From positions 1-24,174 of the forward strand of contig CAKVND010000034.1 in assembly GCA_934777245.1 (NCBI GenBank): 24,174 bases of DNA. Reading direction: 5' to 3'. This DNA is from an uncultured Candidatus Melainabacteria bacterium (GTDB taxonomy: Bacteria; Cyanobacteriota; Vampirovibrionia; Gastranaerophilales; Gastranaerophilaceae). A program made the translations under genes and the position numbers. Below are positions 7,727 to 15,517 of this stretch, one piece after another. Within the stretch, counting starts at the first letter, position 1, and each line of letters opens with the position of its first letter. The notes below the pieces were generated by a model, which worked only from the letters and a program-made list of their open reading frames with translations, was not told where the DNA came from and made no database searches.

Positions 7727-7755
7727 TTGACAAATTAGTATATAACAGTTATATA
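7727..7755 (+). promoter_or_regulatory. Sigma-70-type promoter upstream of the Hcp-like gene
   Basis: TTGACA (7727-7732) and TATATA (7750-7755) are separated by exactly 17 bp, which is close to consensus. The start point would be near 7762, about 310 nt before the Hcp-like ATG, implying a long leader or a separate small RNA. Confidence 0.65.
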
Positions 7756-8017
7756 TTTGTTACATAAGTTAACAATTTGACAAAAAGTCTAATTTTGCCG
7801 TTATGTATAGATTACAGGCCGTTTTTCTAGGTTTAAAACGGCTGAAATGTGTAAATTTATTGATGTTATTATTTGTGTTTTTTTAAATTTTGTAGTACAA
7901 TGATATTGCTATTTATATTTCGGCTAGTGTAAAATCTTAACAGGAAGGATATAACCGACCTGTTTTCTTTTGTCTCTTAAGGGATTTAGTCGAACGGATT
8001 TATATATAGTATGTTAA

Positions 8018-8037
8018 AATTCCCCAGTTTGGGAATT
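8018..8037 (+). promoter_or_regulatory. AATTCCC/GGGAATT hairpin or operator before Hcp-like gene
   Basis: A perfect 7-bp inverted repeat with a 6-nt loop lies 35 bp before the ATG and is followed by AAAATTTTTAT. It could be an attenuating hairpin or a dimer-binding operator; the sequence alone does not decide. Confidence 0.45.
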
Positions 8038-8072
8038 AAAATTTTTATCATTGATTTTATCATAATTTTGTT

Positions 8073-9644
8073 ATGACAAATAATTATGATTTTCAATATG
8101 ACAGTTGCATTTCACGTGGAATTTGCTCAACAAATCCACGTACATCTTCTCTGCAAGAAGTTCTTGTGCTTTACCTAAAATTATCATCACATTATGCTTT
8201 TAAATTATACGAGCATGGCGTTTTAGATGAAAAAATCAAAGTTTTAATACTTAAAAGTATATCAACTCTCGTCTCTAATCCACAATTTTCAGAAACAGAT
8301 TTTAAAAATTTAACTCAATGTTTTAACTCAGAATTGCCAATTTTAATTTCTAAATACGAAAAATCTTGCGAAGAAAAAGGCGTTGAGCCGGAATATTTGA
8401 AATCTGTAATCAAGTATAATAAAAATCTTGATATCATTAAATCAATTCAACTTGGTGAAAAAGAATTTTTGAGAAAAATCAAACTTTTATCTCAAGAAGT
8501 TCAGAATTTATATCGTATAATTTTTGTAATTGCCAAAAGTATTTGCATAAATGTTTTGGATTTAGAAAGTTTTGAAACAAATTCTGATGTTGGTTATTTA
8601 ACGATTTTAGAACTTTTAAATTCATTAAATATTGAAAATGTCAAAACGGATGAGTTAAAAGAAATTATTATAAAAGCGACAAAATTAGATAATAAGCTTA
8701 TGAAACTTTTAAGAAATAAGCAAGAAGAACGTTACGGAAAACAAAGAGTCAACGAAGTTTCTTATTCAACTACACCTGCAAAAGCAATTTTAGTAGTAGG
8801 TTCGAACATTAGAGAACTTGAAGATGTCTTAGAAGCCGTTAAAAATCAGAATATTGATGTGTATACTCATGACGAAATGATGATTGCACATACTTTTCCA
8901 AAATTTGCAGAATATAAGAACTTAAAAGGACAATATGGGCAAGGCTTAGAAAATTGTTTGTTAGATTTTGCAACTTTTCCGGGGCCAATTGTATTGACGC
9001 GTCATTCACTTTATAACGTAGAAAATTTATATCGCGGACGACTTTACACGACTGATTTTGCTTCGTCTAAAGGAGTTATTCCGATTAAAGACAAAGATTT
9101 TTCAGATGTAATTAAGGCTGCAAAAGACGCAAAAGGCTTTAAAACAGGAAGACATTGTGAAAGCGTTTCTATTGGTTATGATTATGATAATTCTATAAAT
9201 CTAATTGAAGAAAAATTTTCTCAAAATAAATATTCAAATATTTTTATTATCGGTTTAAACGGTTATACGCTTGAACAACAAACGTATTTTGATAAATTAC
9301 TTAAACAAACACCAAAAGATGTTTTAATAATTTCGCTTTCTTATTGTGCGCAAAAAGAAAATGTTATTTGTTTAAACGCATGCTTTGACATTTTTGCAAC
9401 AATTGAATTTGCAGAAGGTTTAAAAACAAAATATTCGCTTCCGATAACCGTATTTTATCCAAAATGCGACAGGCACACACTTTCGCAAATGATTTATTTG
9501 AAACAGCATGACAAAATCAATGTTTATATAGGTATTTGTACGCCAATACTTTTAAATCCGAATTTGATGAATACGTTAGAAAACATTTTTCAGATAAACG
9601 AACTAAGTTCTGTCAAAAAAGATTTAGCCAAGATTTTGGGATGA
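8073..9644 (+). CDS. Divergent hybrid-cluster (prismane/Hcp) family protein
   Basis: Hcp-type enzymes carry an N-terminal FeS cluster and a hybrid Fe-S-O cluster and act as NO or hydroxylamine reductases. This 523-aa protein aligns by eye along the family: N-terminal SCISRGICSTNP plus helical bundle, DVYTHDEMMIAHTFP, LLDFATFPGPIVLT, and the C-terminal part around residues 385-515. Several metal ligands appear changed relative to my memory of Desulfovibrio Hcp. Only C12 and C18 of four N-terminal cysteines are present, the His ligand in GHDL is Ser, C312 is S312, C405 is N396 (GLNG), and the last Glu appears as Asp. E268, C425 and C437 are kept. An in-frame stop at 8052 precludes a longer N-terminus. 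No Shine-Dalgarno is seen. It is probably a family member with altered chemistry. Confidence 0.72.
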   Translation: MTNNYDFQYDSCISRGICSTNPRTSSLQEVLVLYLKLSSHYAFKLYEHGVLDEKIKVLILKSISTLVSNPQFSETDFKNLTQCFNSELPILISKYEKSCEEKGVEPEYLKSVIKYNKNLDIIKSIQLGEKEFLRKIKLLSQEVQNLYRIIFVIAKSICINVLDLESFETNSDVGYLTILELLNSLNIENVKTDELKEIIIKATKLDNKLMKLLRNKQEERYGKQRVNEVSYSTTPAKAILVVGSNIRELEDVLEAVKNQNIDVYTHDEMMIAHTFPKFAEYKNLKGQYGQGLENCLLDFATFPGPIVLTRHSLYNVENLYRGRLYTTDFASSKGVIPIKDKDFSDVIKAAKDAKGFKTGRHCESVSIGYDYDNSINLIEEKFSQNKYSNIFIIGLNGYTLEQQTYFDKLLKQTPKDVLIISLSYCAQKENVICLNACFDIFATIEFAEGLKTKYSLPITVFYPKCDRHTLSQMIYLKQHDKINVYIGICTPILLNPNLMNTLENIFQINELSSVKKDLAKILG

Positions 9645-9709
9645 GCCGATTGTTCTTAAGCTTAATTTGATGTATATTAAAATGAGTATTTAAGAAAAAG
9701 AGGTTTTAT

Positions 9710-10858
9710 ATGCAAAATACGGTAATTGTATTTGACAAAAATAACAATTCCAGAGAAGTTATTAAATCGTTTCTAGATAGTTTTGATTATGTTAGTGAAG
9801 TTAAGCTTTTTGACGACTACATAGAAGGATATAACGAAGTTAAAAACTGCGGTTCTAATTGTATTGTTATTATGGATATTTCGTCCGAAGGCGAAGATAT
9901 AAAAGAAATGGCAGACAGAATAAAGCTTTGTACGTCAAAACTTATTATAACCTCTTCTGACTCATCAACAAATACGATTATTAGAGCTTTAAGACTCGGA
10001 GCTAAAGAGTTTTTGCCTAAACCTGTTTTAAAAGAAGATTTAAATAGAATTTTAGTGGCGCTTTCCAGCGTTTCTTCAGAAGATGTTTCTTCTCCGGCGA
10101 AAATTATAAGCGTTTATTCCAATAAAGGCGGTATTGGAAAAACTACAATTGCGGTAAATCTTGCATTAGAGCTTGCTAAAACAACAAAAGATAAAGTCGC
10201 GCTTGTCGACTTGAATTTACAACTTGGCGATATTTCTACGTTTTTGAATCTTAATCCGATTTTTGATGTTAATTATGTAATTAAAAATTTGATTAATAAA
10301 AAAGAAAGCGCAATAATTAAGTCGTTAGAAAAATACAAAGAAACATCTTTGTACGTGCTTTCTGACCCAAATTATATAGAACAAGCAGAAAGTGTTACGC
10401 CACAACAAATTGAAATGCTGTTTAAAGCATTAAAAAAAGAATTTACTTATATTATTGTAGATATGTCTTCAAATATTGATGAAAATTCTCTGAAAATCCT
10501 TGATTGTTCTGATTGGATAATGTTTACAACGATTGTTAATATTCCGGCATTAAGAAACGCTCAGAGATGTTTGAATTTGTTTCAAACAAGAAGATATCCG
10601 AAAAACAAGGTTAAAATTATTGTTAACCGTTATATGGAAAACGATGAAATCAAAATTGAAGATATTGAAAATACGCTTGCAGAAAAAGTTTATTGGAAAG
10701 TTCCAAACAATTATTTCACAATCATGGAAGCGATTAATAAAGGCGTTAGCATTTCAGAAGTTAATCCGTCCTCTAATATTAGCAATAATTTTAGAGATTT
10801 TGCAACAAAAGTTTCCGATGAAATTATTGAACAGTCTGTAATGCAATATAGAATTTAG
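9710..10858 (+). CDS. CpaE/TadZ-like receiver-ParA ATPase
   Basis: This 382-aa protein has an N-terminal receiver-like domain (about 1-118; D9, D56 in VIMDIS, K104 in LPKPV) joined to a ParA/MinD-family ATPase (about 128-375). The deviant Walker A SNKGGIGKTT is at 137-146, VALVDLNLQLGD follows, and a Walker B-like YIIVDMSS is near 245. CpaE/TadZ proteins place type IVc (Tad/Flp) pili at the pole; no pilus genes are in this window, so that role is inferred. D56 is intact, but the usual paired acidic residues near the N-terminus are reduced to one, so phosphorylation is uncertain. AGAGG 6 nt upstream supports the start. The next gene begins 9 bp after the stop. Confidence 0.85.
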   Translation: MQNTVIVFDKNNNSREVIKSFLDSFDYVSEVKLFDDYIEGYNEVKNCGSNCIVIMDISSEGEDIKEMADRIKLCTSKLIITSSDSSTNTIIRALRLGAKEFLPKPVLKEDLNRILVALSSVSSEDVSSPAKIISVYSNKGGIGKTTIAVNLALELAKTTKDKVALVDLNLQLGDISTFLNLNPIFDVNYVIKNLINKKESAIIKSLEKYKETSLYVLSDPNYIEQAESVTPQQIEMLFKALKKEFTYIIVDMSSNIDENSLKILDCSDWIMFTTIVNIPALRNAQRCLNLFQTRRYPKNKVKIIVNRYMENDEIKIEDIENTLAEKVYWKVPNNYFTIMEAINKGVSISEVNPSSNISNNFRDFATKVSDEIIEQSVMQYRI

Positions 10859-10867
10859 GAGCAAAAA

Positions 10868-11677
10868 ATGTTAAGCATCATAAAGCAGAGTTTTGATTTT
10901 ACAAATAAATACATAATTTTGGCAACGCCTTTGATATTATTTTCGTTACTTTCCAGTTTGTATATTTTGTTTTCTATCGGCGGAAATTTAATTAGTTTAA
11001 TTTTTGCAATGGTATTATTTACGCTTATGCTTGGCGCATTTTTGTCAGGCTGGTTTTTTATGATAAAAAAATGTATTACAAATTTTAATGACTCAGACTC
11101 TAATGCTTTAATCAAAGAGTTTCCTGCCGGAGTCGGCGAATATTTTGTACCGACTTTAGGATTGATGTTGAATTCGTTTATTGTTTCTGTAGTTTTGATT
11201 TTAATCTCATATTTTGCCGGCATGAAATTGATTGGCGATATCGGAATTACACCGGACGCGCTTTCTAAAGCAATGGAATCTTTATCAGCTTTGAAAACTT
11301 TTCTGATGGGATTGAGTGAAGAACAATTGTTTAAACTTAATGCGTGGAATTTGCTATTATTTGGCACAATGTCTGTAAATTACTTTTTAATTATGTTTTA
11401 TTCTCCTGCTTTATTTTTCAAAGAAAAAAATCCGTTCAAAGCCTTTTTCTTATCGCTAAAAGATTTATTCAGCAAAAAGTTTTTAGAAAATTTTGGATTG
11501 TATTTGATGCTGTTTGTTTCTTATTTTGTACTATCAGTTTTGAGTACACTATTTGGAGCAAATATAGTTATTCACTTTGTTTTTACGCTGATTAATTTTT
11601 ATTATTTAGTATTTATAGCTGTTCTTGTTTTTAATTATTATTATTCGAAATTTGTAAAAATTGATAGAATTGCATAG
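10868..11677 (+). CDS. Multi-pass integral membrane protein, unknown function
   Basis: This 269-aa, very hydrophobic protein has about six predicted membrane helices (about residues 17-38, 42-66, 93-117, 157-182, 206-229 and 232-258). Short charged loops include a conserved-looking FFKEKNPFKAFFLSLKDLF segment near 185-203. The layout resembles the DUF975/YciC-like class of bacterial membrane proteins, but I cannot assign it. Its ribosome site AGGAG overlaps the CpaE-like stop codon and lies 6 nt before the ATG, so the two are translationally adjacent and likely one operon. A role with the CpaE-like ATPase in an envelope process is inference only. Confidence 0.75.
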   Translation: MLSIIKQSFDFTNKYIILATPLILFSLLSSLYILFSIGGNLISLIFAMVLFTLMLGAFLSGWFFMIKKCITNFNDSDSNALIKEFPAGVGEYFVPTLGLMLNSFIVSVVLILISYFAGMKLIGDIGITPDALSKAMESLSALKTFLMGLSEEQLFKLNAWNLLLFGTMSVNYFLIMFYSPALFFKEKNPFKAFFLSLKDLFSKKFLENFGLYLMLFVSYFVLSVLSTLFGANIVIHFVFTLINFYYLVFIAVLVFNYYYSKFVKIDRIA

Positions 11678-11716
11678 AATTAATTTGGTTGATTTCTGTG
11701 TATTTCCGTCTCTTTT

Positions 11717-11725
11717 TGCTATAAT
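11717..11725 (+). promoter_or_regulatory. Extended -10 promoter 8 bp before the activase ATG
   Basis: TGC-TATAAT is a perfect extended -10 element. Its expected start point (about 11731-11733) nearly coincides with the ATG at 11734, and no Shine-Dalgarno is present. The mRNA may be leaderless. Confidence 0.65.
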
Positions 11726-11733
11726 AAAATCAA

Positions 11734-12396
11734 ATGATATATTTAGATGCCGGAACAACATATTCTAAAATAATTACTGATGAGAATTGTTTTGACGATG
11801 AATTTTTGGTAGAACAGAATTCGAGTAACAATTATTATATTTTGCCTTCAAGGATTATAAAATCGCAAGGCATTGTTCCTACGCGCTCTTGCGGGCACAT
11901 GTCAAACGCAAGTGAAAATGAAATTATTGCACTTGCTCAAGGTGCTAAAAAACGTGATATTTCTAAAGATGCGACAGTTTTAGATTTGGGTAGTCGTGAT
12001 GCAAAATGGATAAAATTTAAAGATGGTAAATTTCATGATATGGATTGGAATACTTCTTGTGCAAGTTCAACCGGTGCTACAGTTGAAATGCTTTTAAAAT
12101 TTTATGGAGTAAAAACTGATGAATTAGCTTTTAGTGAAGAAAAATTCGCTGTTACTTGTGGAATTTTTGGTATGGAAAAAATTATGGATTCAATTTCTGC
12201 CGGTGCAAAACCTGCGGAAGCCATATCGAAATTTGTTCATGGAATTGCTTTCAATGCTTGGAATTTTTGTAAAAAACCTGAAAAAATTTATTTATCAGGT
12301 GGATTTTGCGCAAACAAATGTTTGGTTGATTCAATGAAAAAATATTGTGAAGTTGAACTTATGGGTAGATTTGTTTTGTGTGAAGGGCTAATATAA
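11734..12396 (+). CDS. BcrA/BadF/HgdC-type ATPase (CoA-dehydratase activator-like)
   Basis: The family are dimeric ASKHA-fold ATPases that hold one [4Fe-4S] cluster between subunits and inject an electron into 2-hydroxyacyl-CoA dehydratases or benzoyl-CoA reductases. This 220-aa protein shows the phosphate loop DAGTTYSKI at the N-terminus, a DxGxxDxK-like DLGSRDAKWIK, the cluster cysteine C109 in NTSCASSTG, the second C142 in VTCGIFG, and the adenosine-side motif IYLSGGFCANK. It is shorter than typical activators (about 255-270 aa). No dehydratase subunits are nearby, so its partner is unknown; similar short proteins may serve other electron-activated enzymes. A promoter placed directly before the ATG suggests a leaderless transcript separate from the upstream operon. 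Confidence 0.82.
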   Translation: MIYLDAGTTYSKIITDENCFDDEFLVEQNSSNNYYILPSRIIKSQGIVPTRSCGHMSNASENEIIALAQGAKKRDISKDATVLDLGSRDAKWIKFKDGKFHDMDWNTSCASSTGATVEMLLKFYGVKTDELAFSEEKFAVTCGIFGMEKIMDSISAGAKPAEAISKFVHGIAFNAWNFCKKPEKIYLSGGFCANKCLVDSMKKYCEVELMGRFVLCEGLI

Positions 12397-12497
12397 TTTT
12401 ATTAATGGAAAACAAGGTGGCAATTTTATTAACTTTTCTCCTTGTTTAGTCTATTATATAAATAAGATAAGGGATTTGCCCTAAAAAGGATGTTATT

Positions 12498-13316
12498 ATG
12501 AAGAAGATTTTATTATTACTTATTATTGTAGGTTTATCTTGTGGCGCGACTTTTGCGACAGACAAATATTCAGAAGATTACTTAAAAAATAACAAACATT
12601 TTGCAATTATGAATCCGATTGCAGAAGGTATTGTTGAGCATACAATTAAAAGTGCATTAAAAAAAGAAACCGGTGCAAATTTTAAAGTAAGATTTTCAGG
12701 CTATACGCTTGCCAGTATAAAAAAAGGTATCTTCAAAGAACTTGAACTTACCGGAAAAGATGTAAATGTTGACGATATTACAATTCCTTATGTTCATCTT
12801 AAATCTTTGAGTGATTACAATTACATTGATTATACAAAAGACCCGATAGTGTTCAAATCTGATATGACATACGCTTACGACATGCGACTTTCTGAAGATA
12901 GCTTGAATAAAGCACTCGAACATGGAAATTATAAAGCAATAGTTAATAACATTAATAATCTTGCATATCCGATGTTTCAGGTTAAAAGCGTAAAAACCAA
13001 GATTTATGATGGCAAATTTTATATTTTGACTTATTACAACTTCCCAATAGCACCTTCTCCAAAAGATAAAGTTTTTGTAGCATCTTCAGATTTTGAAGTT
13101 AAAAACGGAAAGATTAAAGCCGTTAATGTTAAGCTGGACAGCGCTTATGGCAAAGTTTCTTTGAGTAAAGTTGCAAATATGTTGAACATTTTGAACCCTT
13201 TGGAATTCACAATGATGTTGCTTGAATCTAAAGAATGCAAGGCAAATATTGAGAATGTAAAAATAGTTGACAACAACGTCCAAGTTAATGGTAAAATATT
13301 TGTAAAAGGAGAGTAG
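12498..13316 (+). CDS. Exported DUF2993-like (LmeA-type) protein
   Basis: This 272-aa protein has an N-terminal signal peptide (MKKILLLLIIVGLSCGATFA, cleavage near 20). The beta-rich mature part resembles DUF2993/LmeA lipid-binding proteins: SGYTLASIKKGIFKELELTGKDVNVDDI, then SDMTYAYDMRLSEDSLNKAL. These are periplasmic or cell-envelope proteins, and many cyanobacterial and related genomes carry one. The family assignment is by pattern and moderate. AAAGGA about 8 nt upstream supports the start. It is the first gene of a tightly packed five-gene operon, with the next ATG 3 bp after its stop. Confidence 0.65.
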   Translation: MKKILLLLIIVGLSCGATFATDKYSEDYLKNNKHFAIMNPIAEGIVEHTIKSALKKETGANFKVRFSGYTLASIKKGIFKELELTGKDVNVDDITIPYVHLKSLSDYNYIDYTKDPIVFKSDMTYAYDMRLSEDSLNKALEHGNYKAIVNNINNLAYPMFQVKSVKTKIYDGKFYILTYYNFPIAPSPKDKVFVASSDFEVKNGKIKAVNVKLDSAYGKVSLSKVANMLNILNPLEFTMMLLESKECKANIENVKIVDNNVQVNGKIFVKGE

Positions 13317-13319
13317 TCT

Positions 13320-13955
13320 ATGAATTTTTCTCAAAAGCTGGGCTTGTTTATTCTAATTACAATATCGGCCGCGTATGTATATTTCTCTTTCTTTTCAGCA
13401 GAAGGAGTACATCTTCCGAGCCTGCCGTCTTTTAATCATCAGGAAAAAGACAATAACGCAGAATTACCGCCTGAAATACTTGAAGAAATTACGACTACAA
13501 CGCCGAGCGAAATTCCAACCGAAACTCCGCAAAAACATACAATTAAATCTGTTAAAATTTTTGCATCTGATTCTAACGGGAAATTGCGCTCATTAAATCG
13601 CAAATGCGACACAGCAAAAGAAAAATCTTGCTTTGCCTACGCAATAAAAGAATTAATTTCGGCACCTTCTAATTGGGAAAAATCAAAAGGCTTTACTTCC
13701 GAAATTCCTTCTAATACAAAGATTTTATCAATTAGAGAAGGCGAAGGCAGTATTATGATAGACCTTTCATCTTCTTTTGAAAGTGGTGGTGGAGCTGAAA
13801 GCACTTGTACAAGAGTTATGCAAGTAATTAAAACCGCAAAAGCCAACACAAACTTGCCTGTTTATTTATACATTAACGGTAAACAAGCGGATGTTGTAGG
13901 CGGAGAAGGAATTATGGTTAAACAACCTCTAAGCGAAAGGTCTTTAGATGACTAA
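13320..13955 (+). CDS. GerMN-domain exported or anchored protein
   Basis: This 211-aa protein has an N-terminal membrane anchor (about residues 7-26), a Pro/Thr/Glu-rich linker (about 35-75) and a GerMN domain (about 76-200). The domain shows the characteristic order: TIKSVKIFASDSNGKL, CFAYAIKELISAPSNWEKSKGFTSEIPSNTKILSIREGEG, IMIDLSSSFESGGG, and LPVYLYINGKQAD. GerMN domains occur in envelope proteins such as sporulation GerM; the exact role is unknown. Its GGAGAG ribosome site overlaps the end of the DUF2993-like gene, and its last 8 bp overlap the HicB-like gene, so translation is probably coupled. Confidence 0.85.
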   Translation: MNFSQKLGLFILITISAAYVYFSFFSAEGVHLPSLPSFNHQEKDNNAELPPEILEEITTTTPSEIPTETPQKHTIKSVKIFASDSNGKLRSLNRKCDTAKEKSCFAYAIKELISAPSNWEKSKGFTSEIPSNTKILSIREGEGSIMIDLSSSFESGGGAESTCTRVMQVIKTAKANTNLPVYLYINGKQADVVGGEGIMVKQPLSERSLDD

Positions 13956-14220
13956 TAAAGATTTAGATTATTATTTAAACCTCGATTGGACGCTTATAGA
14001 GGGTACGGACTTAGATTTCAACGGAAATCCTTATCATTATATTGAGATAAAGGAAATTCCAAGCTTTGCGTTTTGTGCTAAAACAAGAGAAAAAGCACTT
14101 GAAAATTACAAAAAACAACTCAGATTGTCACTTATGCTTATGTTGGAAGACGGCGAGCATATTGTAGAACCTGGGGAAGAAACAGAAGATGATATTGATT
14201 GGGAAAGTATATGTCCATAA
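13948..14220 (+). CDS. HicB-like domain protein without HicA partner
   Basis: This 90-aa acidic protein resembles the HicB antitoxin fold: an IEIKEIPSFAFCAKTREKALENYKKQL segment parallels the usual xIPELPGCxAxGxTxEEALxNxxE pattern. The DNA-binding helix-turn-helix or ribbon-helix-helix tail is absent, and no HicA toxin lies next to it. Instead it sits inside an operon between gerMN and rimI, overlapping the former by 8 bp and the latter by 10 bp. GAAAGG 7 nt before the ATG supports the start. A housekeeping role is more likely than toxin neutralisation. Confidence 0.72.
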   Translation: MTNKDLDYYLNLDWTLIEGTDLDFNGNPYHYIEIKEIPSFAFCAKTREKALENYKKQLRLSLMLMLEDGEHIVEPGEETEDDIDWESICP

Positions 14221-14747
14221 CTAAATTATCAGAAATTATTATTACGAAGATGGAAAAAGACGATGTTGACGCTGTTGTAGCTATTGAAGCAGAAGCTTAT
14301 GGTAAACATCATTGGGCGAAATCGTCTTTTTATGACGAAATGGCAAATAATCTTGCAAAATACTATGTTGCCAAAACTGATGATGGCGAAATAGTAGGTT
14401 ATGCAGGTACTTGGCATATTATTGATGAAGGACATATTACAACAATTGCCGTTAAAAAAGAATTTATGCGCAATCATATTGCAGAAGCTATGATGTACAG
14501 AATCGTAGAAGATTGTTATAAAGACAAGGTTAAATATTTGACGCTTGAAGTTCGCGTTTCTAACGAACCTGCAATTAAGTTGTACGAAAAATATGGTTTT
14601 CAATCTTTAGGCACGAGAAAAGGATATTATCAAGATAACAACGAAGACGCATTAATTATGTGGACTGAAAATATTTTTTACGATAAATTTAAAGTAAAAT
14701 ATCAAGAAAATGTTGAAAAGTTAAAAACTTTGATAGAGATAAAATGA
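14211..14747 (+). CDS. rimI: RimI-type ribosomal protein S18 N-acetyltransferase
   Basis: This 178-aa GNAT enzyme is predicted to acetylate the N-terminal alanine of ribosomal protein S18. The acetyl-CoA site is recognisable as TTIAVKKEFMRNHIAEAMM, a variant of the usual V-x-x-x-x-R/Q-x-x-G/A loop. The RimI-type C-terminal block is clear: VSNEPAIKLYEKYGFQSLG, then GYYQDNNEDALIMW. An upstream TTG at 14199 is possible, but the ATG at 14211, with GGAAAG just before it, gives a more normal N-terminus. It overlaps the HicB-like gene by 10 bp and bioY by 4 bp (ATGA). A related GNAT with another substrate is the alternative. Confidence 0.85.
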   Translation: MSITKLSEIIITKMEKDDVDAVVAIEAEAYGKHHWAKSSFYDEMANNLAKYYVAKTDDGEIVGYAGTWHIIDEGHITTIAVKKEFMRNHIAEAMMYRIVEDCYKDKVKYLTLEVRVSNEPAIKLYEKYGFQSLGTRKGYYQDNNEDALIMWTENIFYDKFKVKYQENVEKLKTLIEIK

Positions 14748-15421
14748 GCAAAAGAGTAGCAAAACAAATTAATAGCTTCAAATACAAAGGCGAACCTATC
14801 AGAATTACAATGGGTACGCTTGTTTTGACAGGCTTATGCGTTTTGCTGATTATTGTTGCAACATTTACTCAAGTAACTCTAAAACATCCGTACATACCAT
14901 TTGATACATTGAGTTTTCTTGCTGTTGAAACGAATGAAACTGAAATTCTGCACCATTTTATTAAAAGCTATAAATACATTCCACAAATTCCGGTTGTGTT
15001 CTTTATCGTTGCTCTAATGGGTCGAAAATTCGGCATTCTTTCTGTAATACTTTATATTATCCTCGGATTGTTTGTTCCGGTTTTTGCACTTGGTGGTGGA
15101 ATAAGTTATTTATTCGAATACGGCTTTGGTTATATTTTAGCTTTTTTACCGGCAATATTTTTTGCAGGAACATTGCTTAAAGGTAAAAACGATTTTTTGA
15201 GAATTTTCTTAATTTCGTTGATTGGAGTTTTAATTATACATGTGCTCGGAATTTTGTACATGTTCTTTATTGCAACTTTAAGACACGCGCAGATGGATTT
15301 AGTAACAAGTTGGATTATGTCTCAAAGTGGAATTCAAGTATTCTATGACATCTTTTTTGCGATGTTGGGAATTTTTGCGGGTAAACAAATGCGAAAATTA
15401 CTTTGGATTGTTATGTGCTAA
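14744..15421 (+). CDS. bioY: BioY-family biotin transporter (ECF S component)
   Basis: This 225-aa membrane protein has about six helices. The BioY core is visible: YIPQIPVVFFIVALMGRKFG, LYIILGLFVPVFALGGG, and FGYILAFLPAIFFAG. BioY binds biotin in the membrane, working alone or with the ECF energy-coupling module (EcfA/A'/T), which is not in the window. It is somewhat longer than the usual 180-200 aa because of an N-terminal extension. Its ATG overlaps the rimI stop (ATGA), so it is the last gene of the operon. No biotin-protein ligase or BirA-type operator is seen. The 96 bp after it hold no clear terminator. Confidence 0.82.
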   Translation: MSKRVAKQINSFKYKGEPIRITMGTLVLTGLCVLLIIVATFTQVTLKHPYIPFDTLSFLAVETNETEILHHFIKSYKYIPQIPVVFFIVALMGRKFGILSVILYIILGLFVPVFALGGGISYLFEYGFGYILAFLPAIFFAGTLLKGKNDFLRIFLISLIGVLIIHVLGILYMFFIATLRHAQMDLVTSWIMSQSGIQVFYDIFFAMLGIFAGKQMRKLLWIVMC

Positions 15422-15517
15422 AAAAAGTAGTTGTTCTTTGAATTTGGATTTGTATCCGTGGGTATGGAGGTAAGGTGTATAGCCAGAAATGTTATAGTAT
15501 AAAATAAAACAATTCGG

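Larger units (their letters stand above)
7684..8072. other. 389-bp divergent gap with promoter and hairpins; no gene seen
   Basis: No ORF with a ribosome site was found. The stretch holds a TTGACA-N17-TATATA promoter (7727-7755), a second TTGACA (7777-7782) with a poor -10 about 18 bp on, and three plus-strand hairpins. These are 7818-7842 (GCCGTTTT/AAAACGGC), 7939-7964 (AACAGG/CCTGTT, whose loop CCGA could pair with TCGG at 7920-7923) and 8018-8037 (AATTCCC/GGGAATT, then T-rich sequence). It could be a structured 5' leader of the Hcp-like gene or contain a small RNA. No known riboswitch consensus was recognised. Confidence 0.6.

Noticed and set aside
7900..8040. Known riboswitch (SAM, TPP, cobalamin, c-di-GMP) before the Hcp-like gene
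   Set aside because: None of the conserved core motifs of these classes could be seen; kept only as an unclassified structured leader.
12410..12447. AAACAAGG/CCTTGTTT as a terminator after the activase gene
   Set aside because: It has an 8-bp AT-rich stem with a 22-nt loop and no U-run after it; too weak to call.
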